In this document: positions 1-8,397 of the stretch, in pieces
Position numbering within the stretch: the stretch's first letter is position 1
Layout of the letters: each line of letters begins with the position of its first letter
DNA from: Bacillota bacterium
GTDB taxonomy: Bacteria > Bacillota > Clostridia > Oscillospirales > Acutalibacteraceae
Direction: 5' to 3'
Assembly: GCA_029008595.1 (NCBI GenBank)
Contig: JAQXJH010000077.1
Location: 1-47,240 of the forward strand
Length of the DNA stretch: 47,240 nt
Program-made: the position numbers and the translations under genes
Notes under the pieces: model-generated
Seen by the model: the letters and a program-made list of their open reading frames with translations, nothing else
Database searches by the model: none
Told to the model about the DNA's origin: nothing

Positions 1-1
1 T

Positions 2-1087
2 CTGGCTCTCGGGTATTATATGGTGTATCCCAAGGGCGCATCCGTCAATTCTGAGGGCTATACGACGATCGTTTCCCTGACCACGACCAATCCTTCTCAG
101 GATATCGTTCAGAAAGCGACGTTCCCGACGATCAGCAAGGTGGACGATGACGAGTCTGTCGAACTGGGTCAGGTCGTCAATTATACCGTAACGGGTCAGG
201 TTCCGAATACGTCCGGATTTACGACGTATGATTATACCATCACCGATACCATGACGGCGGGGCTGACCTTTGATCCCGATTCGGTCAAAGTGTATATCGA
301 CAACACTGAGATCACAGAGAACTTTACCAAGGACACCACCACAGCCGGTGGAAAAACCTTCTCCGTTACGATCGACGTGATGAAGTATCAGGATAAGGTC
401 GGCAAGGAGATCAGAGTCACTTACACGGCCACGGTGAACAGCGCCGCCGTCGCGACCGTATCAAAGAACCATGTAACGCTGACTTACAGCAACGATCCCA
501 AAAACAGCGAAAGCAAGACCACGACTCCGGCGATCGAGCAGACCGTTTATTCCGCCAAGCTGAATGTCACAAAGGTGGACGGCAAGGACAGCACGAAGAA
601 GCTGAGCGGCGCTCAGTTCGTTCTGAAGTGCACCGGCGTGACCGAGACCCAGCAGACGGGAACGAAGCCGACCGCCGTAGCCGGAAATTATTACAGCATC
701 GGTGCGAACGGAAAGGTTTCCTGGGTCGAAATTACCGATCTGACCGCGCTTGGCAGCATCCCGGCAATAGCGATCAAAACGTCTGATGAAAACGGCGCGC
801 TCAGCTTTGACGGACTGGAAGACGGTACCTATGAGCTTTACGAAGTCAAGGCGCCGGACGGCTATAACAGAAAAGACGGCGTTCTCGCCACGATCACCAT
901 CGCAGGGAACAACGATGCGGATCTCACGGATCTTACTTACAGCCGGAACGTGGAAAACAATCAGGGTTCCATGCTTCCCACCACCGGCGGCATCGGTACC
1001 ACCGTTTTCTATATCCTCGGCTCTGTTCTGGTGCTGATCGCCGTTGTGCAGCTGATCGCCAGAAAGCGCATGAGCAGCAAAAACTGA
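2..1087 (+). CDS. LPXTG-anchored pilin subunit (SpaA/FimA-type isopeptide-forming pilin), 5'-truncated by window edge
   Basis: Frame is open to the window start (LALGYYMVYPKGAS...). Isopeptide-type domains, E-box-like DGTYELYEVKAPDGYN, LPTTGG + TM + RKRMSSKN tail. Confidence 0.9.
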   Translation: MALGYYMVYPKGASVNSEGYTTIVSLTTTNPSQDIVQKATFPTISKVDDDESVELGQVVNYTVTGQVPNTSGFTTYDYTITDTMTAGLTFDPDSVKVYIDNTEITENFTKDTTTAGGKTFSVTIDVMKYQDKVGKEIRVTYTATVNSAAVATVSKNHVTLTYSNDPKNSESKTTTPAIEQTVYSAKLNVTKVDGKDSTKKLSGAQFVLKCTGVTETQQTGTKPTAVAGNYYSIGANGKVSWVEITDLTALGSIPAIAIKTSDENGALSFDGLEDGTYELYEVKAPDGYNRKDGVLATITIAGNNDADLTDLTYSRNVENNQGSMLPTTGGIGTTVFYILGSVLVLIAVVQLIARKRMSSKN

Positions 1088-1131
1088 AAATCGTTTTAGC
1101 TGCATTCCATTGAAACAAACTGCTGTGGGTG

Positions 1132-1170
1132 CCGGGGGTTCTCCCCGGCCCGCAGCGGTAAGGAGAACCC
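1132..1170 (+). promoter_or_regulatory. Two mutually exclusive hairpins between pilin and sortase genes; one sequesters the sortase SD
   Basis: Arms ccgggg 1132-1137 / ccccgg 1143-1148 overlap arms gggttctcc 1136-1144 / ggagaaccc 1162-1170; SD aaggag 1160-1165, ATG 1174. Confidence 0.5.
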
Positions 1171-1173
1171 TGC

Positions 1174-2031
1174 ATGAAAAAGAAATCCGGCAAATTGATC
1201 AATTTCATTTTGATCCCGATGCTCCTTGCAGGGCTGTCCTTGCTGCTGTACCCAACGGTCAGCAACTATTGGAACTCTTTTCGCCAGACCCGCGCCATCG
1301 CTTCCTACGAGGAGAATGTGGCGGTGCTGGACAGCCGGCAGTATGAAGAGATATGGACGGCGGCTCAGCAATACAACCGGTCGCTGCTGTTGAGAGACGA
1401 CGGTTTTGCGCTCTCCGATGCGCAGAAAGCGGCCTATGAACAACAGCTGGATGTGTCCGGGCAGGGCATCATGGGGTATCTTGAAATTCCGAAGATCGAT
1501 GTCAGCCTGCCCATTTACCACGGAACGGAAGAATCGATCCTGCAGGTTGCCGCGGGGCATCTGGAATGGTCCAGTCTGCCCGTGGGCGGAAAAAGCACGC
1601 ATTGTGTCCTTTCCGGTCACCGTGGACTGCCGTCTGCCAGACTGTTTACCGATCTGGACCGGCTGACAGAAGGCGATATTTTCATTCTGAAGGTGCTGGA
1701 TGAAACACTGACCTACGAGGTCGACCAGATCCTGATCGTGGAACCGCAGGAGATCGATGCGCTGACCATTGCGGAAGGCGAGGATTACTGTACGTTGATG
1801 ACCTGCACCCCCTATGGGATCAACACCCACCGCCTGCTGGTGCGCGGGCGGCGGATCGAAAACCGGGATGAGTTCCTGCCGGTTCATGTGACGGCGGATG
1901 CGATCCAGATCGAGCCGTTGCTGGTAGCTCCCATTGCGGCGATCCCGCTTTTGCTGCTTCTTCTGATCGTGGTCATGATCCCGAAGCGGCCCGGAAAAAA
2001 ACACGGAGGTGACAACGATGAAGAGATATAA
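1174..2031 (+). CDS. Class C (pilus-polymerising) sortase
   Basis: N-terminal TM, LSGHRGLPSARLF (catalytic His), TLMTCTPYGINTHRLLVRG (catalytic Cys/Arg), C-terminal TM. Confidence 0.93.
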   Translation: MKKKSGKLINFILIPMLLAGLSLLLYPTVSNYWNSFRQTRAIASYEENVAVLDSRQYEEIWTAAQQYNRSLLLRDDGFALSDAQKAAYEQQLDVSGQGIMGYLEIPKIDVSLPIYHGTEESILQVAAGHLEWSSLPVGGKSTHCVLSGHRGLPSARLFTDLDRLTEGDIFILKVLDETLTYEVDQILIVEPQEIDALTIAEGEDYCTLMTCTPYGINTHRLLVRGRRIENRDEFLPVHVTADAIQIEPLLVAPIAAIPLLLLLLIVVMIPKRPGKKHGGDNDEEI

Positions 2032-2998
2032 GCGCTTCGGCGCGCTTTTGCTCGGTCTTCTGGCCGTTCTGCTGCTCCCGGTGAACGCGTTTGCGGCGGA
2101 TGCCGGCAGTGCGGACGGCGAAGTCAGCCTGACGGTTTCCTTTCAGGATAACGGCACGCCGCTGAGCGGAGCCGGTTTCAGCATTTATCTGGTTGCGGAA
2201 GCGGATGAAGACGGGGAACTGACCGTGACCGAGCCATTCCGTCCGTACCGTGTGGAGCTTCCGAAGGAAAGCGATGAAGAATGGCGCGCGCTGGCCTCTA
2301 CTCTGGAAAATTATATCCTCCGGGACAAGATCACACCGACAGCCGCCGGACAAACCGGCAGCAGCGGCGAAGTGTCCTTTCCGGGCGAAGACAGCCCTCT
2401 GACGCCGGGGCTTTATCTGGTGCTGGGGGAACGTCACGTTCAGAACGGCATCCGTTACGACGCGACCCCGTTTCTTGTCATGCTGCCCGGGCGGGATGAA
2501 AACGGCGGAAAGGTTCCCGATGTAACGGCGAATGCAAAATTTATTTCGTCAGAGGTTCCGGTTGAGCCGGAAACGGTCACCAGAAAGGTTCTGAAGGTCT
2601 GGGAGGACGAAGGACATGAGCAGCAGCGCCCGAAGGAAGTGGTTGTGCAGCTGCTCAGGGACGGAGAGGTCTACGACACGGTCACGCTGAATGCAGAAAA
2701 CGACTGGCGCTATTCCTGGACAGGTCTGGACGCGGACAGCCGCTGGATGCTGACGGAAAAAGAAATGGATGATTATGTCACGGTGATCGTGCGCGAAGGC
2801 GTGACCTTTGTGGTGACCAACACCTGTACGGAAGAGATCACGGATGAGCCGCCGCCCAAAACGCCGGTCACGCCGGAAAAGCCCTCGCTGCCCCAGACAG
2901 GCCAGCTCTGGAGCCCGATTCCGGTTCTGATCCTGAACGGACTGCTGCTGATCGTGGCCGGGCTGCTCCGCCGCAGAGGTGCTGCCAATGAAAAATAA
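2018..2998 (+). CDS. Cna-B domain minor pilin / LPXTG surface protein (LPQTG)
   Basis: Signal peptide MKRYKRFGALLLGLLAVLLLPVNAFA; Cna-B-like domain; SLPQTG-TM-RRRGAANEK. ATG at 2018 preceded by ggaggt (2005-2010), preferred over the 2009 GTG of the ORF track. Confidence 0.88.
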   Translation: MKRYKRFGALLLGLLAVLLLPVNAFAADAGSADGEVSLTVSFQDNGTPLSGAGFSIYLVAEADEDGELTVTEPFRPYRVELPKESDEEWRALASTLENYILRDKITPTAAGQTGSSGEVSFPGEDSPLTPGLYLVLGERHVQNGIRYDATPFLVMLPGRDENGGKVPDVTANAKFISSEVPVEPETVTRKVLKVWEDEGHEQQRPKEVVVQLLRDGEVYDTVTLNAENDWRYSWTGLDADSRWMLTEKEMDDYVTVIVREGVTFVVTNTCTEEITDEPPPKTPVTPEKPSLPQTGQLWSPIPVLILNGLLLIVAGLLRRRGAANEK

Positions 2999-3617
2999 GG
3001 GAAAAGGCATGATCGTTCTGGGGCTGCTGCTGGTTGCGGCGGCCCTTTTCCTTGTGTTCTGCAATCTGTACGACCAGCACCGGGCAGAACGGGCCGCAGA
3101 GCAGGTGCTGCAGCAGCTGCAGGTGCTGATCCCCGAAAAAGAGCCGGGAACGCTGCCGGAACAACCGGGCAGCGGCGGGGAATTTGAGATCCCGGACTAT
3201 CTCCTGAATCCGAAGATGGAAATGCCGTCCGTCGTTGTCGGCGGCGCGGAATATATCGGGATCCTGAAGATCCCGGAACTGGAGCTGGAGCTGCCCGTGG
3301 CCGGTCAATGGAGCGAACAGGAACTGAAAACGGCGCCCTGCCGTTACAAAGGCTCCGCCTACACCGGTACGCTGATTATCGCGGGGTATAATTACCGTTC
3401 TCACTTCGGCCGTCTGAAAACGCTGCGGCAAGGCGCTCAGGTGATATTTACCGATCTGGACGGAAACGTCTTCTTCTACCGGGTGGCGGAACAGGAAAAT
3501 CTTCCGGCTGCCGCCGTTGAGGAAATGGAAGGCGGCGGTTGGGATCTGACGCTGTTCACCTGTACGACCGGCGGCCAGAGCCGTGTAACGGTGCGCTGCG
3601 AAGCGGAGGAACCGTAA
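2988..3617 (+). CDS. Second sortase with His-to-Tyr change at the expected catalytic His position
   Basis: N-terminal TM; IIAGYNYRSHFGRL and DLTLFTCTTGGQSRVTVRC sortase-like motifs. ORF 2979-3617; MKNKGKG start at 2988 likely. Confidence 0.8.
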   Translation: MKNKGKGMIVLGLLLVAAALFLVFCNLYDQHRAERAAEQVLQQLQVLIPEKEPGTLPEQPGSGGEFEIPDYLLNPKMEMPSVVVGGAEYIGILKIPELELELPVAGQWSEQELKTAPCRYKGSAYTGTLIIAGYNYRSHFGRLKTLRQGAQVIFTDLDGNVFFYRVAEQENLPAAAVEEMEGGGWDLTLFTCTTGGQSRVTVRCEAEEP

Positions 3618-3640
3618 AACCGGATGGGGAACATTCCGTT

Positions 3641-5194
3641 TCAGCCGGACGATCCCTTTCTTTTCCGGCAGAAGGAGTCCCGGAACCACTGCAGATCCCG
3701 GGAGGAGATGCAGCCGGTCAGCCGCAGCAGCAGCGGATAAAGCAGCACAGCGCAGCCGCCTGCCGCGCAGACGAACAGCAGAACCGAGGATTCCGCCAGC
3801 CCCAGCAGAGAAAAGAGCGCGCGTGTTCCGCTGCAGCAAAGCCCGATGCAGCCCAGCGGAAGAACGATCCAGCGAAAAAACGGGAACCGCACGGCGCTCT
3901 TTTTCATCAGCCGGCCGATGCTCAGCGAGGAATTGTAGAGGACGCTGAAAAATGTGGCGAGCAGATAACCGGAAATGCCCAGCCGGGGCACAAAGAGCGC
4001 GATCAGAAGGATGCGCAGGCAGGAGTCCGAAAGATTGACTTTGAGCGAGTAAACCTGTTCGTCCAGACCTTTGAGCATGGCGTCGACAATGCTGTCCAGA
4101 TACATGAACGGGATCAGAGGACAGAGCAGCCGCAGCTGCCTTCCTGCTTCTGCGTTTTTGTAAAGGAGCAGCCCAAGCTCGCGGCCGAAAAAGAAAAAAA
4201 GCCCGACCACAAGGCAGGAAAAGAGCAGGCAGATCTGAAAAACACGCGAAGCCATGGAGCGGATCTCCGCCGGATGGCGTGCGGCGCGCGCTTCGGAAAC
4301 CTCCGGGATCAGCAGCATGGAAAACGCAGTCAGAAACGCCTGCGGAAAACAAAGCGCCGGCAGGGCCATCCCCTTTACAATGCCGTACCCGGCGAGCGAT
4401 TCCCCATAGGAACTGCCGGAACGCTTCAGCCCGGCGGGGATCAGGACGTTTTCCACCGAAACAAGGGCCGAGCGCAGGCAGTATCCCACGGCGACCGGCA
4501 GGGAAATGGCGAAGATCCTGCGCGCGGGAACGGATGATCCGTTTTTTTGGCGAAGCGTCCGGCGTGTCTGCAGAAAAAACAGAAGCACGATGTAAAGATT
4601 GCCGCAGATCTCTCCGACGGTCATGCCGAGCGCGATGCCGCAGCAGGCGGCAGAAAGTCCGCCCGGTGCAGAAAGCGAAAAAAAGACCGCAACAAAAGCA
4701 AATGAGATCAGTTGTTCCAGAATTTGCCCGGTGCTTGGCTTCAGGGAGTTCCGCGCCGCCAGAAAATAGCCCCGCACACAGCACGAGACCGAAAGAAACG
4801 GCAGCCCAACCGCCAGAACGCGCAGGGAAGCCACCGTGCGCGTGTCGCCCAGCCACCAGCGGCCGATCGCCGGAGCGCCGAAGAAGAGCGCCGAACCGGC
4901 CGCGCAGCCGGAAAGCAGGCACAGCCCGAAGCATTTGCGCAGAACCCTTCCTTCGGAAATGCCGCTGCCGGGAACCGCCGATTCGCTGACCAGCCGCGTC
5001 ACGGCAAGGTTCAGACCGGAAACGGCGAGATTTGTCGAAAAATAATACACCGAGAGCAAAAGCTGAAGCAGACCCATGCCCTCGGCGCCGATGAGACTGG
5101 ATTGATAAACGCGGAAAGCCATCCCCAATGCGCTTAAAAAAATGGAGCACAGGGTGAGGATGACGGCGTTCTGAATAAACAGTCTTTTTTTCAT
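3641..5194 (-). CDS. Oligosaccharide flippase / SpoVB-like MATE-superfamily (MVF) protein
   Basis: Multi-TM protein; N-terminus MKKRLFIQNAVILTLCSIFLSALGMAFRVYQSSLIGAEGMGLLQLLLSVYYF typical of SpoVB-like polysaccharide flippases; start at 5194. Confidence 0.85.
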   Translation of the reverse strand: MKKRLFIQNAVILTLCSIFLSALGMAFRVYQSSLIGAEGMGLLQLLLSVYYFSTNLAVSGLNLAVTRLVSESAVPGSGISEGRVLRKCFGLCLLSGCAAGSALFFGAPAIGRWWLGDTRTVASLRVLAVGLPFLSVSCCVRGYFLAARNSLKPSTGQILEQLISFAFVAVFFSLSAPGGLSAACCGIALGMTVGEICGNLYIVLLFFLQTRRTLRQKNGSSVPARRIFAISLPVAVGYCLRSALVSVENVLIPAGLKRSGSSYGESLAGYGIVKGMALPALCFPQAFLTAFSMLLIPEVSEARAARHPAEIRSMASRVFQICLLFSCLVVGLFFFFGRELGLLLYKNAEAGRQLRLLCPLIPFMYLDSIVDAMLKGLDEQVYSLKVNLSDSCLRILLIALFVPRLGISGYLLATFFSVLYNSSLSIGRLMKKSAVRFPFFRWIVLPLGCIGLCCSGTRALFSLLGLAESSVLLFVCAAGGCAVLLYPLLLRLTGCISSRDLQWFRDSFCRKRKGSSG

Positions 5195-5302
5195 GTGTTT
5201 TTTCGATCCTTTCCCAAAGCTGCACGGCAGAGGAGGCAGCTGCCGCATCTTAATTTTATGTGCAGCGGAAAAAGATCATGACAGATTTTCCGGAAGACAA
5301 AA

Positions 5303-5346
5303 ACGGATCCGTGAGCTGCCTGAAAAGAAGAGGCTCACGGATCCGT
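5303..5346 (-). terminator. Rho-independent terminator (minus strand)
   Basis: 14-bp perfect arms acggatccgtgagc (5303-5316) / gctcacggatccgt (5333-5346); minus strand continues TTTTTGTCTT. Confidence 0.8.
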
Positions 5347-5395
5347 AACTCACAAATACAGAAGGCGGCCGGGAAAGAGGCCTGAATGGCAGGCT

Positions 5396-7063
5396 TCAGA
5401 CGGAATGCCCGGAGGCCTGCATAATGTCCGAAACTTCCGGCATTTGTGCGGAGGAAGCCCCGGGCTGCTGCAGCCGTGCGGCGGCGTCTGTTTCGCGGCA
5501 GCAGGCTTCGGCCAGGGCAAGAAGCGTAAAGAAAACCGGCGTCGTCATGGTCTGCGTAATATTGAAGATGCCCTGAACAGCATAACACAGCACCGCCAGC
5601 CCCAGCGCAAGCGCAAGCTTTGATCTGCCGGCGCGGCGGAAGGACCGCGTGACCACCGAGGCGATCAGCGCGATGTAAGCAGTCGCTCCGACGGCACCGA
5701 GGGTGACAAGATACTGCAGGTACTCATTGTGAACATTTTCAAAAATCGCGTTGCCCAGCTTCATCATCGCGGTATAATATTTGGGCATGTAAAGGTGCTT
5801 TGCGGTGTCCGCGCCGGTTCCGAACAGCTTCTGCAGCGTGTCGTAGCCGGAATATTCCCGCAGAGCGCGGATCCAGGCGAAGCCTCGTGTGGAACCCCAG
5901 CTGTCATTGAAGCGAAGGTACTTTTCCAGCTTGCCCAGCGGAACGGCCGTGTTGACGGCGCTGAAATAGACGATGGCAAGCAGAACGGCAAGCACACAGC
6001 CGGCCAGCACAAAGCCCCAGATGACCTTCAGCGCCGCCGGAAACGAAGCGTTTGGCCGGATCTTGTGCAGGATCAGGCAAAAAACGACGATTCCGGCGCA
6101 GACGGCCAGAAACACCCAGCCCGCAATGCTTTCCATCAGCATTTTGGAAAACCCGCGCAGCGGGATCTTTGTGACGCCGTGATTGCTCTGAACCGCAAAA
6201 TGCATGGCTTTGCCGGCCAGAAACAGCAGCGCGGGGAGCATTGCATAGTGCGCCAGCTGACGCCAGTTGCCGATGAAAAACGGCAGGATGACGAGCAGCA
6301 CCGCAAGACCGGCAAAGCCGCTGTCGCTGCTGCTGCAGATCAGGGCGGCCGAACCGGCAAAAACGCCGAAGCCGTAAAGCACGGTCAAAAGAATTTTCCG
6401 GCTTTTTAAAAGCATGCTGCTCATGACCGCCAGGTACATGCAGACAAAGCCTGCGTAAAAATTCCAGTTGCCGATGGTGGAGATGCAGGTGTCAATGAAA
6501 TGCGCGGATGATTTGGCGTAAAGACCGAGCAGATCCTTCCCGAGAAAGTTCTGCAGCCCGAACCAGAATACGGGCAGCGCGCCGAACAGAAATGCGGCCG
6601 GAACCCAGCTGAGCCGGCGGGCAAAGCGGGAAAGAAGAAAATAGACCAGGGTATACATCGCGATGATGACCAGTCCATGGTGGCGGTAGTCCGAACCCCA
6701 GTAGGCTTCTTCCGGCCAGGGCGAGCATTGCCAGGAAACGACGGCGGCCGCAAAGAACAGCAGCATCATGGCGTCGGAAAGGGTAAACGCCTCCGGCCGG
6801 CGCAGAACGCGCCTCGGATGCACCAGCACCCGTCCCAGCAGAACAACGGCAGAAAAAATCAGAAAAATGACCACAGCGGGCACAAAGAAATCCAGCTTGG
6901 CCTGTGCCAGCGTGTCATAGTTTTTGCCGAACCACAGCGGAAAGACGACGAGCGCCGTCAGAATAAACAGAATGCTGACGATATTGTTGGCTGTCAGAGG
7001 AGCCGGTGCATTTCCCGCGGCGTCTGCGCGCTGTTTCGGCGGAGCAGAATAAAGATCTTCCAT
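5396..7063 (-). CDS. O-antigen ligase/polymerase-like (WaaL/Wzy) multi-TM protein
   Basis: Many TM segments and the FENVHNEYLQYLVTLGAVGATAYIAL motif typical of the O-antigen ligase family. Confidence 0.82.
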   Translation of the reverse strand: MEDLYSAPPKQRADAAGNAPAPLTANNIVSILFILTALVVFPLWFGKNYDTLAQAKLDFFVPAVVIFLIFSAVVLLGRVLVHPRRVLRRPEAFTLSDAMMLLFFAAAVVSWQCSPWPEEAYWGSDYRHHGLVIIAMYTLVYFLLSRFARRLSWVPAAFLFGALPVFWFGLQNFLGKDLLGLYAKSSAHFIDTCISTIGNWNFYAGFVCMYLAVMSSMLLKSRKILLTVLYGFGVFAGSAALICSSSDSGFAGLAVLLVILPFFIGNWRQLAHYAMLPALLFLAGKAMHFAVQSNHGVTKIPLRGFSKMLMESIAGWVFLAVCAGIVVFCLILHKIRPNASFPAALKVIWGFVLAGCVLAVLLAIVYFSAVNTAVPLGKLEKYLRFNDSWGSTRGFAWIRALREYSGYDTLQKLFGTGADTAKHLYMPKYYTAMMKLGNAIFENVHNEYLQYLVTLGAVGATAYIALIASVVTRSFRRAGRSKLALALGLAVLCYAVQGIFNITQTMTTPVFFTLLALAEACCRETDAAARLQQPGASSAQMPEVSDIMQASGHSV

Positions 7064-7119
7064 AGAGATTCAGCTTCCTTTCAGGCCCGGACATCCGTTT
7101 TCCGGGCGCGGGGCGGGGA

Positions 7120-7590
7120 TCAGAGCAGATATACCGGCAGCTCTTCGTCGGAAACGCCGGCTGCCGCGTAAAATTTTTCGTTCTGAATGGAATCCGGAGC
7201 GTGCGAGCGGGCGGAACGAACCTCCTGCATCAGGCGCAGCGCAGCTTTTTCGTCCTCCGCCTCCACAACGCATACGGGAACCTCGGCAAGGCCAAGCTCT
7301 CTGGCGGCGGCAAGACGATGCTCGCCGAGCAAAACGAGGTATTCCCCATTTACATTCGCCGCAAGCAGCGGAACAAGAATGCCGTGTTTCCGGACGGAAC
7401 GGATCAGCTCCTGGGAGGCTTCCCCGCGGGTAACGGCCAGCGGGCGCAGCAGGGCGGGAGATACCGCCGTCAGAAGCGTCTGCGGCTTTGGCGCCGGTGT
7501 TTTTGTTTTTGCGGCGTTTGAGGATCTTGCTGCAGCGGGCGCTGCGGCGGCTTCTGCGGCGCGGGCAATACTGCTTTTACCGATCGACAT
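7120..7590 (-). CDS. Short ParB N-terminal (ParB/Sulfiredoxin-type) domain protein
   Basis: QTLLTAVSPALLRPLAVTRGEASQELIRSVRKHGILVPLLAANVNGEYLVLLGEHRLAAARELGLAEVPVCVVE matches the ParB-N pattern; no obvious HTH or C-terminal dimerisation domain; overlaps the ParA gene by 14 bp. Confidence 0.8.
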   Translation of the reverse strand: MSIGKSSIARAAEAAAAPAAARSSNAAKTKTPAPKPQTLLTAVSPALLRPLAVTRGEASQELIRSVRKHGILVPLLAANVNGEYLVLLGEHRLAAARELGLAEVPVCVVEAEDEKAALRLMQEVRSARSHAPDSIQNEKFYAAAGVSDEELPVYLL

Positions 7591-8371
7591 GTTCGGCGAC
7601 CTCCTTTGCGAGTGCGGAATATTCTCTGGCGCTTCGGCTGCTGCGGCGGAAGGCCGCTACGGGCTTGCTTTCATCCTGCGCCCATTCAATACTGCTGTCA
7701 ACATGAATATAGGATTCAAACAGATGAACGTTTTCCATTTCCCGCAGAGTTTCGATCGTCTGGCGAAAATAGTTTTTGCGTTCGTCGACCTTTGTGACCG
7801 CGATGCCCAGCAGGGAGACCTCCGGCGCGATCTGACGGACGGTTTCAAAGAATTCAAACATGTTGGCCAGTCCGAACAATCCCCAGGGGCTGGCCTCCAC
7901 CGGGATCAGCAGATGATCCGACGCACAGAGCAGGTTCATCACCCATCCGCCGAGTGTCGGCGGCGCATCGAGCAGAATAAAATCGTACCGGCCGGAATCT
8001 TTGACCGGCTGCAGACACTTGCGCAGGATCAGCTCGCGCTGCCACTTGGTGAAAAGCTCGTATTCCATGGAGCTCATCAGCGAGGAAGAGGGGATCAGAT
8101 CAAGATTTTCATATCCGGTGGGAACGATGTAATCGATCAGGCTTTTCTGTTCCCGGATGGCATAATACAGGTTTTTTTCGCTCTGTGCAAAGCCGAGAAC
8201 GGTTTCTTCCGGAAAAAAGGAAAGCGAAAGGTTCATCTGCATATCGCCGTCCAGCAGCAGTACGCGGTATCCCATGGAAGCAAGGCTGTAACCAATGTTG
8301 GCGCAGGTAGTGGATTTTCCGCTGCCGCCCTTATTGTTGGCGAAGCAAATGGTGACCGGTTGTTTGTTCAT
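7577..8371 (-). CDS. ParA/Soj-family ATPase
   Basis: Deviant Walker A FANNKGGSGKSTTCANIGYSLA; DGDMQ; DFILLDAPPTLGGWVMN; ParA-like length. Confidence 0.92.
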   Translation of the reverse strand: MNKQPVTICFANNKGGSGKSTTCANIGYSLASMGYRVLLLDGDMQMNLSLSFFPEETVLGFAQSEKNLYYAIREQKSLIDYIVPTGYENLDLIPSSSLMSSMEYELFTKWQRELILRKCLQPVKDSGRYDFILLDAPPTLGGWVMNLLCASDHLLIPVEASPWGLFGLANMFEFFETVRQIAPEVSLLGIAVTKVDERKNYFRQTIETLREMENVHLFESYIHVDSSIEWAQDESKPVAAFRRSSRSAREYSALAKEVAEHVDR

Positions 8372-8397
8372 CGTGGTTCACAGCTCCTTTGGATGGT

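Noticed and set aside
2868-5225. 785-aa minus-strand ORF
   Set aside because: Overlaps the SpoVB-like flippase and sortase genes in another frame; Arg/Ala/Gly-rich composition typical of GC-rich shadow ORFs.
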